From contig NZ_JAHDTF010000002.1 in assembly GCF_018531465.1 (NCBI RefSeq), forward strand, positions 1 through 64,000: 64,000 bases of DNA, read 5' to 3'. Positions 42,174-50,727 of the stretch are shown here, piece by piece. Every line of letters begins with the position of its first letter. Positions within the stretch are counted from its first letter, which is position 1. This DNA comes from Sphaerisporangium fuscum. GTDB lineage: Bacteria; Actinomycetota; Actinomycetes; Streptosporangiales; Streptosporangiaceae. Both the position numbers and the translations under genes were made by a program. The notes beneath the pieces were generated by a model. It was not told the origin of the DNA. It saw only the letters and a program-made list of their open reading frames with translations, and made no database searches.

Positions 42174-43700
42174 ATGCGCGCCGCGCTCGACCGCCGGAGC
42201 TTCCTCCGCGTCTCCGCCGTCACCGCCACGGCCATGGCCGCCGGCTGCGCGCACACGACGGCGAGCGGCCCGGCCTGGGCCGGCGGCGCGAGCGCCGCCG
42301 CGCGCACCGGTGCCAGGACCGCCCCTTCGCGCTCCGACTGGACCGCCCTCGGCAAGGGCCTGGCCGGGCGTCTCATCCGCCCCGGCGACGCCTCGTACGA
42401 CGCGGCCCGGCGCCTGTACAGCCCGTCCTTCGACGGTATACGGCCGAGCGGGGTGGCCTACTGCGCCGGCCCCTCCGACGTGGCCGAATGTCTGGCCTTC
42501 GCCAAGAAGTTCGGCGTGCCGGTCACCTCGCGGTCCGGCGGCCACAGCTACGCCGGCTGGTCGACCGGCACCGGCCTGGTGATCGACGTCTCCCGCATGA
42601 ACACCGTGAGCGCCGCCTCCGGCCGGGCCGTCGTGGGCGCCGGGGCGCAGCTGATCGACGTCTACGACCGGCTGGCCGCCCACGGCGTCAGCATCCCCGC
42701 GGGCTCGTGCCCGACCGTGGGCGTGGCGGGCCTGACCCTCGGCGGCGGCATCGGCGTCGTCGCCCGCAAGTACGGCCTCACGTGCGACGTGCTCGAGTCC
42801 CTGCAGATCGTCACCGCCGACGGGCGCGTGCTGACCTGCGACGCCGACCACAACCCCGACCTGTACTGGGCCTCGCGCGGTGGCGGGGGCGGCAACTTCG
42901 GTGTCGCGGTGTCCTTCACCTTCCGCACCCACCCCACGCGCCAGGTCACCGTCTTCTTCCTGCACTGGCCCTGGTCGCTCGCCCGCAAGGCGATCGCCGC
43001 CTGGCAGGCGTGGGCGCCGTACGCGCCGGACGCCATGTGGTCCAACCTGCACCTCAACAAGGACCCGGGCCTCGACCTGCAGATCGGCGGCCTCTACCTC
43101 GGCTCCCAGGCCGACTGCGAACGGCAGCTGGAGCCCCTGATCTCGAAGATCGGCTCGCGGCCGTCCAGCCGCTACGTCAGCCAGGCGTCCTACAGCCACG
43201 CGATGATGCTCATGGCGGGCTGCTCCGGCCGCACGGTCTCCCAGTGCCACCGGCCGGGCGACCTCCCCGGGCAGACCGCCGACGGCCGCTTCCCGCGCGA
43301 CGCCTTCTCCGCCAAGTCGCACATGGCGTACAGGCCGCTGTCGGCCGCGGGCATCAACGCCCTGGTCGAGCAGACCGCGCTCCCGGGCCGCCACGCCGTG
43401 CTGCTCGACGCCCTCGGCGGCGCCGTCGCCCGGCTGCGTCCGGACGCCACCGCGTTCCCGCACCGCGCCGCGATCTTCAGTGTGCAGTACTACGCGCACA
43501 TGGCGGGCGCGGCGGCGTGGCTCGGCCGTGCCCACGCGGCCATGTCCCCGCACTTCGGCGACCACGCCTACGTCAACTACATCGACCCGTCCCTGAGCGG
43601 GTGGCGTCAGGCCTACTACGGCGCCAACGCCACCCGCCTCGCCAAGGTCAAGGCCGCCTACGACCCGGGCCGCCTGTTCCGGTTCCCCCAGGCGGTCTGA
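42174..43700 (+). CDS. Secreted BBE-like FAD-linked oxidase (bicovalent type)
   Basis: 508 residues from ATG 42174. A Tat signal (DRRSFLRVSAVTATAMAAGC) fits export of a cofactor-loaded flavoprotein. The PCMH/FAD_binding_4 domain has SRSGGHSYAGWSTGTG, whose His is the 8-alpha linkage, and GSCPTVGVAGLTLGGGIG, whose Cys gives the second covalent bond. The C-terminal BBE motif is NYIDPSLSGW ... YYGANATRLAKVKAAYDPGR. Relatives oxidise oligosaccharides or alkaloid-like alcohols. The Cys in the signal (AAGC) could alternatively be a lipobox. It stands alone. Confidence 0.92.
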   Translation: MRAALDRRSFLRVSAVTATAMAAGCAHTTASGPAWAGGASAAARTGARTAPSRSDWTALGKGLAGRLIRPGDASYDAARRLYSPSFDGIRPSGVAYCAGPSDVAECLAFAKKFGVPVTSRSGGHSYAGWSTGTGLVIDVSRMNTVSAASGRAVVGAGAQLIDVYDRLAAHGVSIPAGSCPTVGVAGLTLGGGIGVVARKYGLTCDVLESLQIVTADGRVLTCDADHNPDLYWASRGGGGGNFGVAVSFTFRTHPTRQVTVFFLHWPWSLARKAIAAWQAWAPYAPDAMWSNLHLNKDPGLDLQIGGLYLGSQADCERQLEPLISKIGSRPSSRYVSQASYSHAMMLMAGCSGRTVSQCHRPGDLPGQTADGRFPRDAFSAKSHMAYRPLSAAGINALVEQTALPGRHAVLLDALGGAVARLRPDATAFPHRAAIFSVQYYAHMAGAAAWLGRAHAAMSPHFGDHAYVNYIDPSLSGWRQAYYGANATRLAKVKAAYDPGRLFRFPQAV

Positions 43701-43763
43701 CCGCGCTGCGGGGGTAGACGACCAGCCACGCGCGCACCGTGACGGAGGCGTCGCTTCGCGGTG

Positions 43764-43804
43764 ATGTAAAGAAAACTAGACACGGTGTCCACGCTGCTTT
43801 ACAT
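43764..43804 (+). promoter_or_regulatory. Double inverted repeat before the membrane protein / XRE operon
   Basis: ATGTAAAG (43764-43771) and CTTTACAT (43797-43804) form an outer perfect 8-bp inverted repeat, and GACAC-G-GTGTC (43779-43789) an inner one. The pattern suggests an operator, probably for the XRE protein encoded two genes on. Confidence 0.5.
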
Positions 43805-43811
43805 TCAAGGC

Positions 43812-44240
43812 GTGCCATTCGAAGAGAAGCTCGCGTGGATCATGGCGGTGGTCTCCACCGCGGCCTACGCGACGTACGTCACGCTGCTCCTCGGGCGGAT
43901 CGGCTCCACCCCGGCCGCCGAGGTGCCGTACGTCCCCCTGATGCTGTGGACCATCGGCGCCTCGATCGTCGCCTCGATCGTCCTGCGCGTGGTGGTCTCG
44001 GCCCTCGCCCCCGAGGACGCGGGCAAGAAGGACCAGCGCGACCGGGAGATCAGCCGGTTCGGCGACCACATGGGCCAGTCGTTCGTCGTCACCGGCGGCG
44101 TCGCGGCCCTCGTCCTGGCGATGGCCCGGGTCGACCAGTTCTGGATCGCCAACGTGCTCTACCTGGCGTTCTTCCTGTCCGCGGTCCTCGGGTCCGCCGC
44201 GAAGATCGTCGCCTACCGCCGGGGCTTCTGGCCGTGGTGA
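43812..44240 (+). CDS. Four-helix membrane protein of an XRE-coupled pair
   Basis: 142 residues from GTG 43812; GTG 43785 is an alternative but lies inside the palindrome. Four membrane helices (AWIMAVVSTAAYATYVTLLL; LMLWTIGASIVASIVLRVVV; SFVVTGGVAALVLAMA; FWIANVLYLAFFLSAVLG). A short cytoplasmic loop has DAGKKDQRDREISRFGDHMG. Such proteins occur commonly just upstream of a small XRE gene in actinobacteria and firmicutes; the pair may sense membrane state. It overlaps the XRE gene by GTGA. Confidence 0.8.
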   Translation: MPFEEKLAWIMAVVSTAAYATYVTLLLGRIGSTPAAEVPYVPLMLWTIGASIVASIVLRVVVSALAPEDAGKKDQRDREISRFGDHMGQSFVVTGGVAALVLAMARVDQFWIANVLYLAFFLSAVLGSAAKIVAYRRGFWPW

Positions 44241-44467
44241 AGCCGACCAAGGTCACCAACTCGATCCGGGCCCTCCGCTTCGCCCATGGGGAGATGACCC
44301 AGGCGGAGCTGGCGTCCCGCATCGGCGTGACCCGCCAGACCGTCATCGCCATCGAGCAGGGCCGCTACTCGCCGTCCCTGGAGATGGCCTTCCAGATCGC
44401 GCGGGTCTTCGGGGTCCCGCTCGACAAGGTCTTCCAATACAACGACAGCGCGGAGGAGATCCCGTGA
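44237..44467 (+). CDS. Small XRE-family regulator
   Basis: 76 residues, nearly all one helix-turn-helix: NSIRALRFAHGEMTQAELAS, then RIGVTRQTVIAIEQGRYSPS and LEMAFQIARVFGVPLDKVF. It is the compact type paired with a membrane protein. It starts inside the stop of the upstream gene and its own stop overlaps the next start (GTGA), so the three genes form one coupled operon. It likely binds the double inverted repeat at 43764-43804. Confidence 0.92.
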   Translation: MKPTKVTNSIRALRFAHGEMTQAELASRIGVTRQTVIAIEQGRYSPSLEMAFQIARVFGVPLDKVFQYNDSAEEIP

Positions 44468-45429
44468 AAGCGATCCTGCAGGACAGGTACGGCCCGGCCG
44501 AGGTCCTACGGCTGGGAGAGATCGACCCGCCGGCGCCCGGGGACGACGAGGTGCTCGTGCGGGTGCGCGCGGCGGGGGTGGACTCGGGCGTCGTGCACCT
44601 GACGACGGGCCTGCCGTACGCCGTGCGGCTGGCGGCCGGGCTGCGCGCCCCCAGGGGCAAGGTGCCCGGTATGGCCGTGGCCGGGGTCGTCGAGGCGGCC
44701 GGGCGGAACGTCACCGGGTTCCACCCGGGAGACGAGGTGTTCGGCACCTGCCAAGGGGCCTTCGCCGAGTACGCCCTCGCCCGGCAGGACAAGCTCGCGC
44801 CCAAGCCCGCCACGCTCACCTTCGAGCAGGCGGCGGCCGTCCCGGTGTCCGCGACCACGGCCCTGCGTGGCCTCCGGGAACCAGGAAAGGTCCAGCCGGG
44901 GCAGAAGGTGCTGGTCACCGGGGCCGGCGGCGGCGTGGGGAGCTACACCGTGCAGCTCGCCAAGGCGTTCGGCGCCGAGGTCACCGGCGTGTGCGGCACG
45001 GACAAGGCGGATCTGGTCCGCTCGCTCGGCGCGGGCCACGTCATCGACTACACGCGCGAGGACTTCACCGACGGGCCGGCCCGCTACGACGTCATCCTCG
45101 ACATCGCCGGCGACCGCCCGCTGTCCCGGCTGCGGCGGGTCCTCACCCCGGGCGGGACCCTTGTGCTCATGGGCGGCGAGGGCGGCGGGCGGTGGACCGG
45201 CATGGGCCGCCAGTTCCGGGCGACGCTGCTGTCACCGTTCGTCCGGCACCGGCTGCGCGTGCTGGTCGCGATGCCGCGCGGGGCGGACCTTCGCGACCTG
45301 GCCGAGCTGATCGACGCCGGGCAGGTGACACCGGTCGTGACCAGGACATACCCCCTGGGCGAGGCTCCCGACGCGGTGAGGTACGTGGCCGGGGGCCACG
45401 CCAGGGGCAAGGTCGTCGTCACCGTCTGA
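44464..45429 (+). CDS. NAD(P)-dependent quinone oxidoreductase-like MDR enzyme
   Basis: 321 residues. Medium-chain dehydrogenase/reductase without the structural zinc lobe: GroES-like N-terminal part (ILQDRYGPAEVLRLGEIDPP, GMAVAGVVEAAGRNVTGFHP), then the nucleotide fold with VLVTGAGGGVGSYTVQLAKA. DYTREDF and VILDIAGDRPLSRLRRVLTP are typical of zeta-crystallin-like proteins. It probably reduces quinones or enones with NADPH. It is translationally coupled to the XRE regulator, so the regulator may respond to its substrate or to redox state. Confidence 0.92.
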   Translation: MKAILQDRYGPAEVLRLGEIDPPAPGDDEVLVRVRAAGVDSGVVHLTTGLPYAVRLAAGLRAPRGKVPGMAVAGVVEAAGRNVTGFHPGDEVFGTCQGAFAEYALARQDKLAPKPATLTFEQAAAVPVSATTALRGLREPGKVQPGQKVLVTGAGGGVGSYTVQLAKAFGAEVTGVCGTDKADLVRSLGAGHVIDYTREDFTDGPARYDVILDIAGDRPLSRLRRVLTPGGTLVLMGGEGGGRWTGMGRQFRATLLSPFVRHRLRVLVAMPRGADLRDLAELIDAGQVTPVVTRTYPLGEAPDAVRYVAGGHARGKVVVTV

Positions 45430-45438
45430 GGTGCGCGG

Positions 45439-47316
45439 CTACGGCAGGAAGTGCTTCAGGACCTCGGGGTTCGCCATGGCGCCGGGGTTGGCGGCCTTCT
45501 CCACCGGGGTGCCGAGCAGGATCTTGCGCACCGGCACCTCCAGCTTCTTGCCGCTCAGCGTGCGCGGGATGCCGGGGACCTCGTGGATCTCGTTCGGCAC
45601 GTGACGTGGGGAGAGCTCGTCGCGCAGCGTCGCCTTGAGCTTCGCCACCAGCTCGTCGGTCAGCGTCTCCCCCTCGGCCATGGTCACGTACAGCAGCAGG
45701 CGGCCCTCCTGCCCCAGCTGGCCGGTGTCGATCACCAGGCTGTCCTCGATCTGCGGGAACCGCTCGACGACCCGGTAGAACTCGCTGGTGCCCATGCGGA
45801 CGCCGCCGCGGTTGAGCGTGGAGTCGGACCGGCCGTAGATCACGCACCCGCCGTCCGGGAGGATCTTGATCCAGTCGCCGTGCCGCCACACGCCCGGATA
45901 GTCGGCGAAGTAGCTCTCCTGGTAGCGCTCGCCGTCGGGGTCGTTCCAGAACTTCACCGGCATCGAGGGCATCGGCTTGGTCAGCACCAGCTCGCCGACC
46001 TCGCCGACCACCGGCCGGCCGTCCGGGTCGTACGACTCCACCAGCGCGCCGAGGCAGCGGCACGGGATGACCCCGGCCCGGACGGGCAGCAGCGGGACCG
46101 CGCCCACGAAACCCGTGCACACATCGGTGCCGCCCGAGAACGACCCGAGCTGGACGCCGGGCAGGACGTCGTACAGCCAGCCGAACCCCTCGGGCGGCAG
46201 CGGTGAGCCGGTGGAGCCCACGCCCCGCAGTCGTCCGAGGCCCTCTGGGCGCACCCCCGCCCGCATGGACGCCACGATGTACGGCGCGCCGGTGCCGAAG
46301 TAGGTGACGCCCTCCTCGGCGGCGAGGCGCCACAGCGCGTCGGCGCCGGGATGCGTGGCGCTGCCGTCGTACAGCACGACGGTGGCACCCACGAGCAGGC
46401 CGCCGGCCAGGAAGTTCCACATCATCCAGCCGGTCGTGGTGTACCAGAAGAACACATCGCCCTCACCGAGGTCCTGGTGGAAGGTGAGCGCCTTCAGGTG
46501 CTCCAGCACGATGCCGCCGTGCCCGTGGACGATCGGCTTGGGCAGCCCGGTCGTGCCCGACGAGTAGACCACCCAGAGCGGGTGGTCGAACGGCACCGGC
46601 TCGAAGGCGAGCGGGGCGCTCTCGGCGCGCAACTCCTCCCACGACGCCTCGCCGACCACCACGGTCGCCGCCAGGGTCGGCAGCTTGGCGGCGATGTCGG
46701 CCACGACGGCCGACCGGTCGAAGTCGCGGCCGTTGTAACTGTAGCCGCCGACCGCGATGAGCACCTTCGGGGTGATCTGGGTGAACCGGTCGACGACGCT
46801 GGAGGCGCCGAAGTCGGGCGAGCAGGACGACCAGATCGCGCCGAGGCTGGCCGTCGCGAGGAAGGCGATCAACGCCTCGGCGGTGTTGGGGAGGTACGCC
46901 GCCACGCGGTCGCCGCGCGTCACGCCGAGCCGTACCAGCCCGGCCCGTACCCGCGCGACCTCGTCGGCCAGCTCGCCGTAGGTGAAGGTGCGGCGGCCGC
47001 CCTTCTCGTCCCGGGCGATCACGGCGAGCCGGCCGGGATCGCCGCGCAGGGCGTTGGCGGCGTAATTCAGGGTGGTCCCGTCGAACCATTTGGCGTTCGG
47101 CATCGTTCCCTTGATGACGGGCCCGTCGCCACGCTCACCCACGACCTGGAAGTAGTCCCAGACCGACGTCCAGAACTCCTCGGGAGCCTCGACCGACCAC
47201 CGCCACAGGTCGTCGTACTCCCCCGGCCGCCCGAGCCATGCGGCGAACCGGGTGATCTTCGCATCGCGGACGACCTCGGGAGACGGCTCCCAGAGCAACG
47301 CACCTTCCTCAACCAT
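45439..47316 (-). CDS. Acetoacetyl-CoA synthetase
   Basis: 625 residues from ATG 47316. Adenylate-forming family: VVYSSGTTGLPKPIVHGHGG (P-loop), YTTTGWMMWNFLAGG, SFSGGTDVCTGFVGAVPLLP and WRHGDWIKI with the hinge Asp. The C-terminal Lys lies in PRTLSGKKLEVPVRKI. The N-terminus (WSVEAPEEFWTSVWDYFQVV) and FSGGTDV block are those of acetoacetate-CoA ligases rather than acetyl-CoA synthetases. It activates acetoacetate for lipid or polyketide supply or for ketone-body use. It converges on the oxidoreductase gene with only 9 bases between stops. Confidence 0.93.
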   Translation of the reverse strand: MVEEGALLWEPSPEVVRDAKITRFAAWLGRPGEYDDLWRWSVEAPEEFWTSVWDYFQVVGERGDGPVIKGTMPNAKWFDGTTLNYAANALRGDPGRLAVIARDEKGGRRTFTYGELADEVARVRAGLVRLGVTRGDRVAAYLPNTAEALIAFLATASLGAIWSSCSPDFGASSVVDRFTQITPKVLIAVGGYSYNGRDFDRSAVVADIAAKLPTLAATVVVGEASWEELRAESAPLAFEPVPFDHPLWVVYSSGTTGLPKPIVHGHGGIVLEHLKALTFHQDLGEGDVFFWYTTTGWMMWNFLAGGLLVGATVVLYDGSATHPGADALWRLAAEEGVTYFGTGAPYIVASMRAGVRPEGLGRLRGVGSTGSPLPPEGFGWLYDVLPGVQLGSFSGGTDVCTGFVGAVPLLPVRAGVIPCRCLGALVESYDPDGRPVVGEVGELVLTKPMPSMPVKFWNDPDGERYQESYFADYPGVWRHGDWIKILPDGGCVIYGRSDSTLNRGGVRMGTSEFYRVVERFPQIEDSLVIDTGQLGQEGRLLLYVTMAEGETLTDELVAKLKATLRDELSPRHVPNEIHEVPGIPRTLSGKKLEVPVRKILLGTPVEKAANPGAMANPEVLKHFLP

Positions 47317-47513
47317 GCCCTCATCCTGCCCCCACCCCCGCCCGCACGCCATACCGCTCACCCACACACCGCCGCGGCCGCCGGTGGCTTTTCGTCACAT
47401 GGGATCCCCGCACCGCATGGTCCTCATCCACACACCGCCCCGGGCCATGGTCCTTCACCTCCGCGCCTTGGCGGCGCTCCGGGTCGGGCCGTGTTCCCCA
47501 GGGCGTGGTGAGG

Positions 47514-48461
47514 TCAGAGTCTGCGGGCGATCGTGACGCCGTCGCGCAGCGGGAGCATGACCGATTCGACGCGGGGGTCGGCGGCGATCATGTCGTTCAG
47601 GGCGCGCATCGCCACGTGGTGCTCCTCCTGGCAGGCGGGGTCGACGACGCGGGCGCCGAGCAGCACGTTGTCCAGGACGACCAGGCCGCCCGGCCGCAGC
47701 CGTCGCACGATCTCCTCGTAGTACACCGGGTAGCCGATCTTGTCTGCGTCGACGAAGGCGAAGTCGAGGTCCCGCTCGTCGGGAAGGGCGCGCAGGGTCT
47801 CGACGGCCGGGCCGATCCTGAGGTCGATGCGGTCCGCCACGCCCGCGCGTTCCCAGTACGGCCGGGCGATCGACGTCCACTCCTCGCTGACGTCGCAGGC
47901 GAGCAGGCGGCCGTCCTCGGGCAGCCCGCGGGCGATGCAGATGGAGGAGTAGCCGGTGAACACCCCCACCTCCACCGCCCGCCGCGCGCCGATCATCCGC
48001 ACCAGCATGGTCAGGAAGGCCCCCTCGTCGTGGGACACCTGCATCCCGGAGGCGTCGCCGGTGGCCTCCCGCGTGCGCACGGCCAGCTCCTGGAGCACCT
48101 CGTCGGCCGGGGTGCAGTGGGTGGACACGTAGTCGTCGACGACCGGATCGACGATGTGCACGGCGTCGGCCGCGACGGGCTCGGTCCATTCGACCTTGAG
48201 CTCCTCCTGGGTGGCGAACCTCAGCAGGTGGCGGGCGACGACATCCTGTACGGCGGCGACGCCCTCCGCGTCCGCGGCACTGGCGATCATCCGCAGCCCG
48301 TCCCGCAGCGGGACGAGCACGCAGCGCCCGCGGCTCAACGTGATCACTCCCCGGCCGTCGCCGGAGATCTCCGTGCTGGTTCTGTGGCCCATGTGGGCGA
48401 CCAGCTGCTTGATGTACCGGTCGGGGCGGGCGGTGAGGACGTGGGCCGTGGAGGTGGGCAT
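47514..48461 (-). CDS. DUF2218 domain fused to a SAM-dependent O-methyltransferase
   Basis: 315 residues from ATG 48461 (AAGGA six bases upstream). Residues about 1-95 (TAHVLTARPDRYIKQLVAHM, TLSRGRCVLVPLRDGLRMIA) match DUF2218, normally a free-standing protein. Residues about 105-315 are a class I methyltransferase of the catechol/caffeoyl-CoA O-methyltransferase type: AVEVGVFTGYSSICIARGLP, LDFAFVDADKIGYPVYYEEI and VVLDNVLLGARVVDP. It likely methylates a catechol-like hydroxyl, with the metal held by the Asp residues. The DUF2218 part may bind substrate or partner. No clear operon neighbours. Confidence 0.87.
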   Translation of the reverse strand: MPTSTAHVLTARPDRYIKQLVAHMGHRTSTEISGDGRGVITLSRGRCVLVPLRDGLRMIASAADAEGVAAVQDVVARHLLRFATQEELKVEWTEPVAADAVHIVDPVVDDYVSTHCTPADEVLQELAVRTREATGDASGMQVSHDEGAFLTMLVRMIGARRAVEVGVFTGYSSICIARGLPEDGRLLACDVSEEWTSIARPYWERAGVADRIDLRIGPAVETLRALPDERDLDFAFVDADKIGYPVYYEEIVRRLRPGGLVVLDNVLLGARVVDPACQEEHHVAMRALNDMIAADPRVESVMLPLRDGVTIARRL

Positions 48462-48646
48462 CGGGATCCTTCGGTAGGCGTCGGGACGCAACGGGTCGTG
48501 ATGCGTTCACTGCCAGACAAGCCGGAAGGACGGCGACAAATCAAGTGCCGAGCACGGCGGGTGCGCGGCGGCACCGAGCAGTACTTCCCGCTGGTCAGAG
48601 CCGCCTTCAAGTACGACGAGACCATCGGCCCGGAATTCCGGTGCCG

Positions 48647-49381
48647 TCACAGCCCCCCGGCCACGCGCAGGATCGCGCCGGTGGTGTAGGAGGCGTCGGC
48701 GGACAGCAGCCAGGAGACGGCTCCCGCGATCTCCTCCGGCTGCCCGGCACGGCCGAGAGGGATGCCGGGAGCGACCTTCGCCGGACGTTGCGGATCCTGG
48801 TGGAAGTCCGTCCAGACGGTGCCCGGCGCCACGCAGTTGACCCGGATGCCGTCGGCCGCGACCTCCTTGGACAGTCCGACGGTCATGGCGTCGACCGCCG
48901 CCTTGGAGGCCGCGTAGTGGACGTACTGTCCCGGGCTGCCGATGGTGGCGGCGGCGGAGGAGATGTTCACGATGGCGCCGCCCCCGTTGCGGGCCAGGTC
49001 ACGGACGGCACGGCGGGCGCACAGAAGGTAGCCGAGCACGTTGACGTCGAGGGCCCGGCGCATCCCGGCGACGTCGGCGTCCGCGAGGCGGCCGTTGGGC
49101 CCGCTGATCCCGGCGTTGTTGACGAGGCCGGTGACGGCGCCGAGCTCGGTGGCGGCGTCGAACAGCCGGTCGACGGAGGCCTCGTCGGCGGTGTCGACGG
49201 GGACCGTGGCGCAGGCGCCACCCCTCTCGCGGACGGTCGCGGCGACGGTGGCGGCGGCGGAGCCGTCGGAGCGGTACCCGAGGACGATGTCGTGGCCGTC
49301 GGACGCCAGGCGGGCGCAGATCGCCGCCCCGATTCCGCGGCTGCCGCCGGTCACGACGGTCACGAACCGTTGCTGTGGCAC
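48647..49381 (-). CDS. SDR family oxidoreductase (FabG-like)
   Basis: 244 residues from GTG 49381 (CGGAGG upstream). Classical SDR: TGGSRGIGAAI, LVNNAGISGPNG, catalytic Ser in VNISSAAATIG, and YAASKAAVD with Tyr and Lys. The C-terminus ASYTTGAILRVAGGL is normal. It probably uses NADP; the substrate is unknown. It is divergent from a Gfo/Idh/MocA dehydrogenase, with a shared gap holding an inverted repeat. Confidence 0.92.
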   Translation of the reverse strand: MPQQRFVTVVTGGSRGIGAAICARLASDGHDIVLGYRSDGSAAATVAATVRERGGACATVPVDTADEASVDRLFDAATELGAVTGLVNNAGISGPNGRLADADVAGMRRALDVNVLGYLLCARRAVRDLARNGGGAIVNISSAAATIGSPGQYVHYAASKAAVDAMTVGLSKEVAADGIRVNCVAPGTVWTDFHQDPQRPAKVAPGIPLGRAGQPEEIAGAVSWLLSADASYTTGAILRVAGGL

Positions 49382-49412
49382 CTGTGGGCCTCCGACTTCG
49401 TGAGGATCAGTG

Positions 49413-49441
49413 ATGGGATCGAAATCATACGGTCATCCCAT
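49413..49441. promoter_or_regulatory. Inverted repeat in the divergent SDR / Gfo-Idh promoter region
   Basis: ATGGGAT (49413-49419) and ATCCCAT (49435-49441), 15 bases apart, lie 32-60 bases upstream of the SDR start and about 110 bases before the other gene. The half-sites and spacing are compatible with a dimeric regulator. No cognate regulator is encoded nearby. Confidence 0.3.
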
Positions 49442-49552
49442 GTATGAAGGGAAGTCGCCAGGCGATCCTGTGCAGTCAAATGGACAGAAGGGGTCCGCTT
49501 AGATATCGTGGCGAGCCAATCGGACGCGATGTGTCCACTTGAGAGGATCGTC

Positions 49553-50668
49553 ATGGACAAGATCCGTGTAGGCATCATCGGAGCCAACCCCGATCGCGGA
49601 TGGGCGGTCAGGGCCCACGTCCCCGCTCTGCGGGCTCTGCCGCAGTACGAGCTCACCGCGGTGGGCACCAGCAGGGAGGACACCGCCCGCGCCGCCGCGG
49701 CGAAGTTCGGTGCCCGGCACGCCTTCACCGACCCCCGGCGGCTCGCCGAGCACCCCGACGTCGACCTGGTGTCGATCACCGTGAAGGTGCCCCACCACGC
49801 CGAACTCATCGCGACCGCGCTCGCGGCCGGCAAGCACGTCCTGTGCGAGTGGCCACTGGCCCTGACCACCTCCGAGGCGGAAGGCCTTCTCCGGCTGGCG
49901 GACGAGAAAGGGGTGCACCACGCGCTCGGGCTGCAGGCGAGGTACTCCCCCGCCGTCATGTACGCCAGGGAACTGGTCGCCGACGGCTACGTCGGCCGGG
50001 TCACCTCGGTGAACCTCTACGCGGCCAACGGCAAGGGCGCGGCGGAGGACCTGCCCGCCTTCAGCGTCTACACGCTGGACAAGGCCAACGGCGCCGGGAA
50101 CCTGGAGGTCATCGGCGGCCACACGCTGGACGCGGTGCGGTACGTGCTGGGCGACATCACCGAACTGTCGGCGATGCTGTCGATCCAGCGGCCGCGCTAC
50201 ACCGTGAGCGGGACCGACCAGGTCATCGAGGTGACCAGCCCCGACCAGGTCCTGGTGCACGCGAACCTCGCCCGTGGCGCCGTCCTCTCCGCGCACCTGC
50301 ACACCGGCAAGGTCACCGACGGCCGTACCGTCGTCGAGATCGCCGGCACCGAGGGCGACCTGTCCATCGTCTCCGGTGACGAAGGGCCGATGGGCCTGCA
50401 GATCAGCGCCCTCGGCCTGCGCGGTTCCCGGGGGGTGGGCGGCGCCGCGGAGGACCTGCCGGTGCCGGCGCGGTTCCGTACCGCGGCGCCGGACGTCCCC
50501 GACGCGACCGTCCTGAACGTCGCCCAGCTCTACGCCGCCCTCGCCGGCGACATCCGCACGGGCGCCCGCACCGTCCCCGACTTCGCGACCGGCGTCGGCC
50601 TCCACCGCCTGCTCGACACCATCCGCCGTGCCGCCGAGACCGGAACCAGGCAACCCGTCCTGGGATGA
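49553..50668 (+). CDS. Gfo/Idh/MocA-family dehydrogenase
   Basis: 371 residues from ATG 49553 (GAGAGG upstream). N-terminal Rossmann fold: IRVGIIGANPDRGWAVRAHV; the family motif is CEWPLALTTSEAEGLLRLAD, with Trp replacing the usual Lys of the EKP motif. The C-terminal domain has GNLEVIGGHTLDAVRYVLGD. The Glu-Trp-Pro form is seen in galactose-dehydrogenase-like/Gal80-like members, which may have no catalysis. Either a sugar dehydrogenase or a sugar-sensing protein. Confidence 0.88.
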   Translation: MDKIRVGIIGANPDRGWAVRAHVPALRALPQYELTAVGTSREDTARAAAAKFGARHAFTDPRRLAEHPDVDLVSITVKVPHHAELIATALAAGKHVLCEWPLALTTSEAEGLLRLADEKGVHHALGLQARYSPAVMYARELVADGYVGRVTSVNLYAANGKGAAEDLPAFSVYTLDKANGAGNLEVIGGHTLDAVRYVLGDITELSAMLSIQRPRYTVSGTDQVIEVTSPDQVLVHANLARGAVLSAHLHTGKVTDGRTVVEIAGTEGDLSIVSGDEGPMGLQISALGLRGSRGVGGAAEDLPVPARFRTAAPDVPDATVLNVAQLYAALAGDIRTGARTVPDFATGVGLHRLLDTIRRAAETGTRQPVLG

Positions 50669-50727
50669 ACGATCGGGCAGTGATCCGTCACGGCCGGCAC
50701 CACCCGCGGAGCCGGACGAACCCCGCC

